A stretch of DNA of 64,000 nt from Luteipulveratus flavus (GTDB lineage Bacteria; Actinomycetota; Actinomycetes; Actinomycetales; Dermatophilaceae), in the NCBI RefSeq assembly GCF_029080175.1, contig NZ_JARFJC010000025.1, one strand, 5' to 3'. The position numbers and the translations under genes were made by a program. Shown one piece after another: positions 59,065 through 64,000 of this stretch (position 1 is the first letter of the stretch; each line of letters begins with the position of its first letter). Below the pieces are notes generated by a model. That model was not told the origin of the DNA and did not search any database. It saw nothing but the letters and a program-made list of their open reading frames with translations.

Positions 59065-59760
59065 TCAGAACAGGCGCGCGCCCGCGTCGTCCATCCCCTT
59101 GAGGGCCTCGTAGTCGAGCGTGACGCACCGGATGCCCCGGTCCTGTGCCAGCACCCGGGCCTGCGGCTTGATCTGCTGGGCGGCGAAGACGCCGGCGACC
59201 GGCGCGAGGTGGGGGTCGCGGTTGAGCAGCTCCAGGTAGCGGGTCAGCTGCTCGACGCCGTCGATGTCACCGCGCCGCTTGAGCTCGACCGCCACCGTGC
59301 GACCGTCGGCGTCGCGGCACATGATGTCGACCGGTCCGATCGCCGTCATGTACTCGCGGCGCATCAGGGTGTAGCCGTCACCGAGGGTGGTGATGTGCTC
59401 GGCGAGCAGCGTCTGCAGCTGCGCCTCGACGCCGTCCTTGACCAGCCCGGGGTCCACTCCGAGGTCGTGCGAGCTGTCGTGCAGGACCTCGTGCAGCCGG
59501 ACCCGCAGCCGGTCCTCGGACTTGGCGTGCTGGACGACCCAGCACGCGACGACGCCCTCGTCGAGCTCGTCCGGCGTGGGTGCCACCTCGGCCATCGCGC
59601 ACGGCGGCGACATCCAGTTGAGCGGCTTGTAGGAGCCGCCGTCGCTGTGGACGAGCACCGAGCCGTCGGCCTTGACCATGAGCAGCCGGGTGGCCAGGGG
59701 GAGATGGGCCTGCAGGCGTCCCTCGTAGTCGACGGAGCAGCGGGCGATGACGACGCGCAC
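59065..59760 (-). CDS. nucS: Mismatch-specific endonuclease NucS
   Basis: This 231-residue nuclease acts in the non-canonical mismatch repair of actinobacteria that lack MutS/MutL. The N-terminal domain reads VVIARCSVDYEGRL and SYKPLNWMSPPCAM. The C-terminal RecB-like nuclease shows IGPVDIMCRDADGRTVAVELKRRGDIDGVEQLTRYLE with the D-(E-x-K) catalytic set, and the C-terminus ends in GARLF. It has a GTG start. It is divergent from the dehydrogenase gene, 85 bases away. Confidence 0.95.
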   Translation of the reverse strand: MRVVIARCSVDYEGRLQAHLPLATRLLMVKADGSVLVHSDGGSYKPLNWMSPPCAMAEVAPTPDELDEGVVACWVVQHAKSEDRLRVRLHEVLHDSSHDLGVDPGLVKDGVEAQLQTLLAEHITTLGDGYTLMRREYMTAIGPVDIMCRDADGRTVAVELKRRGDIDGVEQLTRYLELLNRDPHLAPVAGVFAAQQIKPQARVLAQDRGIRCVTLDYEALKGMDDAGARLF

Positions 59761-59845
59761 CCGCAGCACCCTACGACGGGCCGCGGCGGCGCACCGCTCG
59801 GACGGGGCGTTCGCGGCGGTGCGGCCGTCTGGGAGACTGCGCGAC

Positions 59846-61543
59846 ATGCGTGAGATCACCACCGTGGGCGTCATCGGACTCGGCACGATGGGCGCCGGCA
59901 TCGTCGAGGTCTTCGCCAAGGCGGGCCTGTCGGTCGTCGGCGTCGACGGCACTCCGGAGCTCGCCGAGCGCGGGCGCGGCTTCCTGGAGGCCTCGACCGG
60001 CCGGGCCGTGGCCAAGGGCCGGCTCAGCGAGGAGGACCAGGCCGCGGTCCTCGGTCGGGTCACCTGGTCCCACCGGCTGACCGACCTCGCCGGCGCCGAC
60101 CTCGTCGTGGAGGCGGTGCCGGAGCGGATGGAGATCAAGCGGGACATCTTCACCACGCTGGACGGCATCGTGCGCGAGGACGCGATCCTGGCCTCCAACA
60201 CCTCCAGCCTGTCGCTCACCGAGATCGCCGCCGCCACCGCGCAGCCGCAGCGGGTCATCGGCATGCACTTCTTCAACCCGGCGCCGGTGCTCGCGCTGGT
60301 CGAGGTCATCACCACCCTGCTCACCGACGACGAGGTCACCGGTGCGGTCCGCGAGCTGGCCGTCCGGCTCGGCAAGAAGCCCGTCGTGGTCGGCGACCGC
60401 GCCGGCTTCGTCGCGAACGCCCTGCTCATCACCTACCTGGCGCGTGCCATCCGGATGTACGAGACGGGTCACGTCTCCCGCGAGGACATCGACGCCGCCG
60501 GCAAGGTCGGCATCGGCCTGCCGATGGGTCCGCTCACCCTCGCCGACCTGATCGGGCTGGACGTCGTGAAGGAGGTCTGCGACGTGCTGTACGCCGCGAC
60601 CCACGAGCCGTCCGCCGCGCCGCCCGCACTGCTGCAGCAGCTGGTGACGGTCGGTCGCCTCGGCCGCAAGACCGGCCAGGGGTTCTACGCGTACGAGAAG
60701 CCGGGCTCGGGTGTCGTCACGGACGCACCGGAGGCCGTCGGCCGGCCCGGCGCCGCTTCGTCGGTCGCGGTGGTCGGCACCGGCGACCTCGCGACGGATC
60801 TGGTGGACCGGCTCACCGCCGCGGGGACCACCGTCACGGCGGTCGACGACCCGGGTGCCGACACCGCCTCGCTCGCCGGGACCCCGGTCGTCGTCCTCGT
60901 GGGTGGCCCCGAAGGCAGCTGCGAGGACTGCGGCAGCGGCGACTGCCTCATCGCCGAGGGGGTGGACCCGTCCGATGCCACGGCCTGCGAGTGCTGCCAC
61001 GGCACGGCTCCGGAGGCGTGGTTCGGTGCGGTGGCCGAGTCGCTGGACTCCCGTACGGTCCTCGTGCCCACCGACGAGCCCAGTGCCTGGGCGCTGCTGG
61101 GGCGGATCGACCCCGAGGTACAGGTCGTGCCGGTCGCCGTCCACCGGCCCACCCGCTCGGGATCCCTGGTCGAGGTCGCGCGCCAGATCGACGGGGACGA
61201 CGACGCGGTGCGCTCCGTCGACGCGACCTTCGCCGCGGCCGGCTTCGTCACGCTCGTCACCCGCGACCGCGCCGGCCTGGTGGTCGACGCGCTGCTCTAC
61301 CCGCACCTCAACGACGCCGTCCGGATGCTCGACTCCGGGTACGCCGGCGCCGCCGACATCGACACCGCGATGACGGCCGGCTGCGGCTACCCCCAGGGCC
61401 CGTTCGCGATGATCGACGAGATCGGCGCCGACGAGGTCGCCGACGGACTCACCGACATGCAGACCGAGACCGGGGACCCGGCGCTCTCGCCGTCGCCGCT
61501 GCTGGTCGAGCACGCCGTCGCGAACCGCTCGTTCCTCGGCTGA
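59846..61543 (+). CDS. 3-hydroxyacyl-CoA dehydrogenase, two-module form with a cysteine-rich insert
   Basis: Residues 1-285 are a standard FadB2/HbdA-type enzyme that oxidises 3-hydroxyacyl-CoA with NAD: VIGLGTMGAGIVEVFAKAG, LVVEAVPERMEIKRD, GMHFFNPAPVLALVE and DRAGFVANALL, with VGIGLPMGPLTLADLIGLD. From about 310 a second, degenerate copy follows (VAVVGTGDLATDLVDRL, then TRDRAGLVVDALLYPHLN and AGCGYPQGPFAMIDEIG). Between them residues 359-385 hold six cysteines and a histidine (C359, C362, C367, C381, C383, C384, H385), a likely metal site. The protein is about twice the usual 285-residue length. Confidence 0.9.
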   Translation: MREITTVGVIGLGTMGAGIVEVFAKAGLSVVGVDGTPELAERGRGFLEASTGRAVAKGRLSEEDQAAVLGRVTWSHRLTDLAGADLVVEAVPERMEIKRDIFTTLDGIVREDAILASNTSSLSLTEIAAATAQPQRVIGMHFFNPAPVLALVEVITTLLTDDEVTGAVRELAVRLGKKPVVVGDRAGFVANALLITYLARAIRMYETGHVSREDIDAAGKVGIGLPMGPLTLADLIGLDVVKEVCDVLYAATHEPSAAPPALLQQLVTVGRLGRKTGQGFYAYEKPGSGVVTDAPEAVGRPGAASSVAVVGTGDLATDLVDRLTAAGTTVTAVDDPGADTASLAGTPVVVLVGGPEGSCEDCGSGDCLIAEGVDPSDATACECCHGTAPEAWFGAVAESLDSRTVLVPTDEPSAWALLGRIDPEVQVVPVAVHRPTRSGSLVEVARQIDGDDDAVRSVDATFAAAGFVTLVTRDRAGLVVDALLYPHLNDAVRMLDSGYAGAADIDTAMTAGCGYPQGPFAMIDEIGADEVADGLTDMQTETGDPALSPSPLLVEHAVANRSFLG

Positions 61544-61550
61544 GACCGTC

Positions 61551-61850
61551 GTGCCTCGGCGCAACCGCAGCCGGCGTGAGGAGCCCCGTGGCGACGTGTC
61601 GCGGATCCTCGGCGGTGGCGTCCGCACCGAGTCCTACGCCGGTGGCCGGTGGAACGTGCGGCAGCTGCGCGGGGGCGTCGAGGACCGCGGGTACACCTGC
61701 CCCGGCTGCCAGCAGCGGCTGTCGGCCCGGACTGCCCACGTGGTGGTCTGGCCTGCGGACGGCCTCGGCGACGTGGAAGATCGACGCCACTGGCACACCG
61801 CGTGCTGGTCGGCCCGCGAGCGACGCCCGCCGCAGGGTTCTTGGAGGTAG
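61551..61850 (+). CDS. Small zinc-ribbon-like protein of unknown function
   Basis: This 99-residue basic protein has a C50-x2-C53 pair (YTCPGC) and an H82-x2-C85 pair (WHTAC), spaced as a treble-clef or zinc-ribbon site, with an Arg-rich N-terminus. I know no function. It starts with GTG seven bases after the dehydrogenase stop and ends 12 bases before the next gene, so it belongs to the dehydrogenase-hydrolase-ilvA unit. Confidence 0.7.
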   Translation: MPRRNRSRREEPRGDVSRILGGGVRTESYAGGRWNVRQLRGGVEDRGYTCPGCQQRLSARTAHVVVWPADGLGDVEDRRHWHTACWSARERRPPQGSWR

Positions 61851-61862
61851 GAAGGACGGCTC

Positions 61863-62606
61863 GTGACCGAGATCCGCGCCAACACCGTGCTCGCCGCACG
61901 GCGTGAGGACATCGAGCTGGACACCGGCGACGGCCTGCGGCTGGTCGGCGAGCTCGCACTGCCCGCGGCGCACGACCCGGTCGCCACGCTCGTCACGCTC
62001 CACCCGCTGCCGACGCACGGCGGGTTCATGGACAGCCACGTCCTGAAGAAGGCGTCCTACCGGCTGCCCGCCCTCGCCGACCTGGCCGTGCTGCGGTTCA
62101 ACACCCGCGGGACGACCTCGCCGCGAGGCACGTCCGAGGGCGCCTTCGACGCCGCCGACTCCGAGCGGTACGACGTCGCGGCCGCGATCGAGTACGCCGA
62201 GTTCCACGAGGCTCCGGCGCTGCCCCGCCGCTGGCTGCTCGGCTGGTCGTTCGGGACCGACCTCGCGCTCATGCACGGGCTGGACCCGTCCGTGGAGGGC
62301 GCGATCCTGCTGAGCCCGCCGCTGCGGTACTCCCGGCCCGAGCACCTGGCCGCGTGGGCCGAGTCGAGCAAGCCGGTCCTCTGCCTCGTGCCGGAGTTCG
62401 ACGACTACCTGCGTCCGGCGGAGGCGGCCGAGCGCTTCGCGGCGATTCCGCAGGCGAAGGTCGTCGGGGTCGACGGCGCCAAGCACCTGTGGGTGGGGGA
62501 GCCGTACGTCCGCCGGGTCCTGAACGAGATCGTGCAGACCGTGCTGCCCGGGCACGCCGAGCTGCCGGTCGAGGTGGACGCCGACCTGGTCGTGGAGCAG
62601 TCGTGA
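61863..62606 (+). CDS. Alpha/beta hydrolase
   Basis: This 247-residue protein has the serine-hydrolase nucleophile elbow GWSFGTD near residue 127, LVTLHPLPTHGGFMDSHV after the first strands, and a likely catalytic His in VDGAKHLWVGEP with an Asp in VPEFDDYLR. It resembles the dienelactone-hydrolase-like or YqiA-type small alpha/beta hydrolases; no substrate is evident. The GTG start has GGAAGGA upstream. Its stop overlaps the ilvA start (GTGA). Confidence 0.85.
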   Translation: MTEIRANTVLAARREDIELDTGDGLRLVGELALPAAHDPVATLVTLHPLPTHGGFMDSHVLKKASYRLPALADLAVLRFNTRGTTSPRGTSEGAFDAADSERYDVAAAIEYAEFHEAPALPRRWLLGWSFGTDLALMHGLDPSVEGAILLSPPLRYSRPEHLAAWAESSKPVLCLVPEFDDYLRPAEAAERFAAIPQAKVVGVDGAKHLWVGEPYVRRVLNEIVQTVLPGHAELPVEVDADLVVEQS

Positions 62607-63874
62607 CCGGCGTGCGCGGTCGTGCCCGCGTCGGCGCCGCGGACGTCGACGCGGCCGCCGAGCGCCTGGACGGCACCATCGTCCCGACACCGCTGCAGCA
62701 CAACGGCCGCCTCTCCCGGCGTACCGGGCTGCAGGTGTGGCTCAAGCGCGAGGATCTCCAGCCCGTCCGCTCGTACAAGCTGCGAGGGGCGTACAACCTC
62801 ATCTTCCGGCTGTCCGAGCAGGACGCCGCCGCTGGCGTCGTGTGCGCGAGCGCCGGCAACCACGCCCAGGGTGTGGCGTTCGCCTGCGCGGCTCTCGGGG
62901 TGCACGCACGCATCTACCTGCCGCGGACGACGCCGCGGCAGAAGCGCGCCCGGGTGGCCTCGATCGGCGGCGACTCCGTCGAGGTGGTCATCGAGGGCGA
63001 CTACTTCGACCAGAGCGCCTCGGCCTCGCGGGCGTACGCCGAGCGCAGCGGCCGGGTCCTCGTGCCGCCGTTCGACCACCCAGACGTCATCGCCGGCCAG
63101 GGCACGGCGATCCGCGAGCTCGTCGGTCAGCTCGGGCGCGCCCCGGACGTGCTCGTGGTTCCGGTCGGGGGTGGCGGGCTGCTGGCGGGGAGTCTCGCCT
63201 GGCTGCGCGAACGGCATCCATCGGTGCGGGTGGTGGCCGTCGAGCCGGCGGGCGCACCGAGTCTCGGCGCAGCCCTCACGGCCGGGCAGCCGGTCGACAT
63301 CGGCGACGTCGACCCGTTCGTCGACGGTGCCGCCGTCGGCCGGATCGGCGACGTGCCCTTCGACCTCATCGACGCCGACCCGCCGCGGGTGGAGTCCGTC
63401 CCCGAGGGCCTGGTCTGCGTGGAGATGCTCGACCTGTACCAGGAGGACGGCATCATCGCCGAGCCCGCCGGGGCGCTGGCGTCGGCCGCGCTCTCGCTCG
63501 ACGGCGGCCTCGACATCGAGCCCGGCTCGACCGTGGTGTGCCTGCTCTCCGGCGGCAACAACGACGTCAGCAGGTACGCCGAGGTGGTCGAGCGTGCGCT
63601 GGTGCACGAGGGCCGCAAGCACTACTTCCTGGTCGACTTCCCCCAGGAGCCCGGTGCGCTGCGGCACTTCCTGGACGACGTGCTCGGCCCGGACGACGAC
63701 ATCACGCTGTTCGAGTACGTCAAGCGCAGCAACCGTGAGACCGGCCCCGCGCTGGTCGGCATCGAGCTCGGCGCGCCCGACGACCTGGATGCCCTGCTGC
63801 TACGCATGGAGCACGGTCCGCTGCACATCGAGCGCCTCCCGCCCGGCAGCCCGGTCTCCCGCTTCCTCGTCTGA
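62603..63874 (+). CDS. ilvA: Threonine ammonia-lyase (threonine dehydratase)
   Basis: This 423-residue PLP enzyme deaminates threonine to 2-oxobutyrate for isoleucine synthesis. The PLP lysine is K59 in PVRSYKLRGAYN. SAGNHAQGVA and VPVGGGGLLAG follow, then CLLSGGNNDVSRYAEV. The C-terminal 80 residues are a single ACT-like domain (HYFLVDFPQEPGALRHFLDDVL), the short regulated form found in actinobacteria. The GTG overlaps the preceding stop. Tandem palindromic repeats begin 16 bases after its stop. Confidence 0.94.
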   Translation: MTGVRGRARVGAADVDAAAERLDGTIVPTPLQHNGRLSRRTGLQVWLKREDLQPVRSYKLRGAYNLIFRLSEQDAAAGVVCASAGNHAQGVAFACAALGVHARIYLPRTTPRQKRARVASIGGDSVEVVIEGDYFDQSASASRAYAERSGRVLVPPFDHPDVIAGQGTAIRELVGQLGRAPDVLVVPVGGGGLLAGSLAWLRERHPSVRVVAVEPAGAPSLGAALTAGQPVDIGDVDPFVDGAAVGRIGDVPFDLIDADPPRVESVPEGLVCVEMLDLYQEDGIIAEPAGALASAALSLDGGLDIEPGSTVVCLLSGGNNDVSRYAEVVERALVHEGRKHYFLVDFPQEPGALRHFLDDVLGPDDDITLFEYVKRSNRETGPALVGIELGAPDDLDALLLRMEHGPLHIERLPPGSPVSRFLV

Positions 63875-63890
63875 CCGCCCCGCCCTCTCC

Positions 63891-63948
63891 CCGGCGAAAG
63901 ATGGCGGCTGGCACAGGTATGCGTGTGCTCGCGACCACCTTTTGCCGG
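63891..63948. repeat. REP-like palindromic repeat, copy D
   Basis: Left arm CCGGCGAAAGATGG (63891-63904) and right arm CCACCTTTTGCCGG (63935-63948) pair with two mismatches. The core GGCACAGGTATGCGTGTGC equals that of copies C and E. It starts 16 bases after ilvA. Confidence 0.8.
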
Positions 63949-63965
63949 CGGGCCGCGCCCTCTCC

Positions 63966-64000
63966 CCGGCGAAAGATGGCGGCTGGCACAGGTATGCGTG
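63966..64000. repeat. REP-like palindromic repeat, copy E (cut by the window end)
   Basis: It repeats copy D exactly: 63956-64000 equals 63881-63925 over 45 bases, a tandem period of 75. The right arm lies beyond the window, so the array may continue. Confidence 0.8.

Overview
The window is a high-GC actinobacterial chromosome segment, essentially all coding, with many GTG starts and TGATG/ATGA stop-start overlaps. The following point to Actinobacteria: multifunctional Kgd (2-oxoglutarate metabolism), the mismatch endonuclease NucS, a DUF2550 gene behind atpC, F420-type LLM and NrtR-nadABC genes, and the backbone order lysA-hom-thrC-thrB-rho-rpmE-prfA-prmC-tsaC-glyA-wecA-atp. AtpF and AtpH are separate proteins (not the mycobacterial b-delta fusion), so a Propionibacteriales/Nocardioidaceae-like organism is my best guess. 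That placement is inference. No phage, transposase, integrase or CRISPR array was seen.

Layout. 0-7 kb (minus strand): a GNAT acetyltransferase, kgd, and an ABC-2 exporter pair. 7-12.3 kb (plus): two coupled CNNM/CBS membrane proteins and phosphoenolpyruvate carboxylase. 12.4-17.9 kb (minus): a compact NAD synthesis operon nrtR-nadA-nadB-nadC-cysteine desulfurase, with a visible promoter and a candidate operator. 18-20.5 kb (minus): two paralogous secreted trypsin-like proteases. 20.7-28.7 kb: tRNA-Arg(CCG), a shortened ArgS-like protein without catalytic domain, then lysA-hom-thrC-thrB and rho. 28.7-32.2 kb (minus): a small membrane protein, a Tat-exported amidase and an LLM oxidoreductase. 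32.4-34.7 kb (plus): rpmE-prfA-prmC. 34.7-41.4 kb: a block with an NlpC/P60-like protein, a GH38 alpha-mannosidase, DUF1304, Nudix, pentapeptide-repeat and Gln/Pro-rich proteins. 41.4-52.6 kb (plus): tsaC-glyA-wecA-atpI-atpZ-atpBEFHAGD. 52.7-55.5 kb: metallo-beta-lactamase, HIT-like and NCS2 permease genes. 55.6-64 kb: atpC, DUF2550, cobalamin adenosyltransferase, STAS protein, gamma-glutamyltransferase, nucS, a fused 3-hydroxyacyl-CoA dehydrogenase, a zinc-ribbon protein, an alpha/beta hydrolase and threonine dehydratase.

How the genes work together. The core makes NAD (nadABC with its own desulfurase), the aspartate-family amino acids and the conversion of threonine to 2-oxobutyrate, translation termination factors (rpmE, prfA, prmC), the t6A tRNA modification, a cell-envelope lipid carrier step (wecA) and the F1Fo ATP synthase. 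Relative to the order seen in Mycobacterium and Streptomyces, this backbone is opened at three places (rho/rpmE, prmC/tsaC, atpD/atpC), each filled with accessory, mostly minus-strand genes. The signals most worth a second look are: (1) a family of 55-60 bp palindromic repeats, found only directly 3' of genes at 12.3-12.45, 29.3 and 63.9-64.0 kb and sometimes tandem; (2) an epsilon subunit (atpC) of only 90 residues, lacking the inhibitory C-terminal helices, and cut off from atpD; (3) the ArgS remnant beside tRNA-Arg; and (4) a cysteine cluster in a two-module 3-hydroxyacyl-CoA dehydrogenase. There is no stretch longer than 300 bases without a gene or RNA feature.
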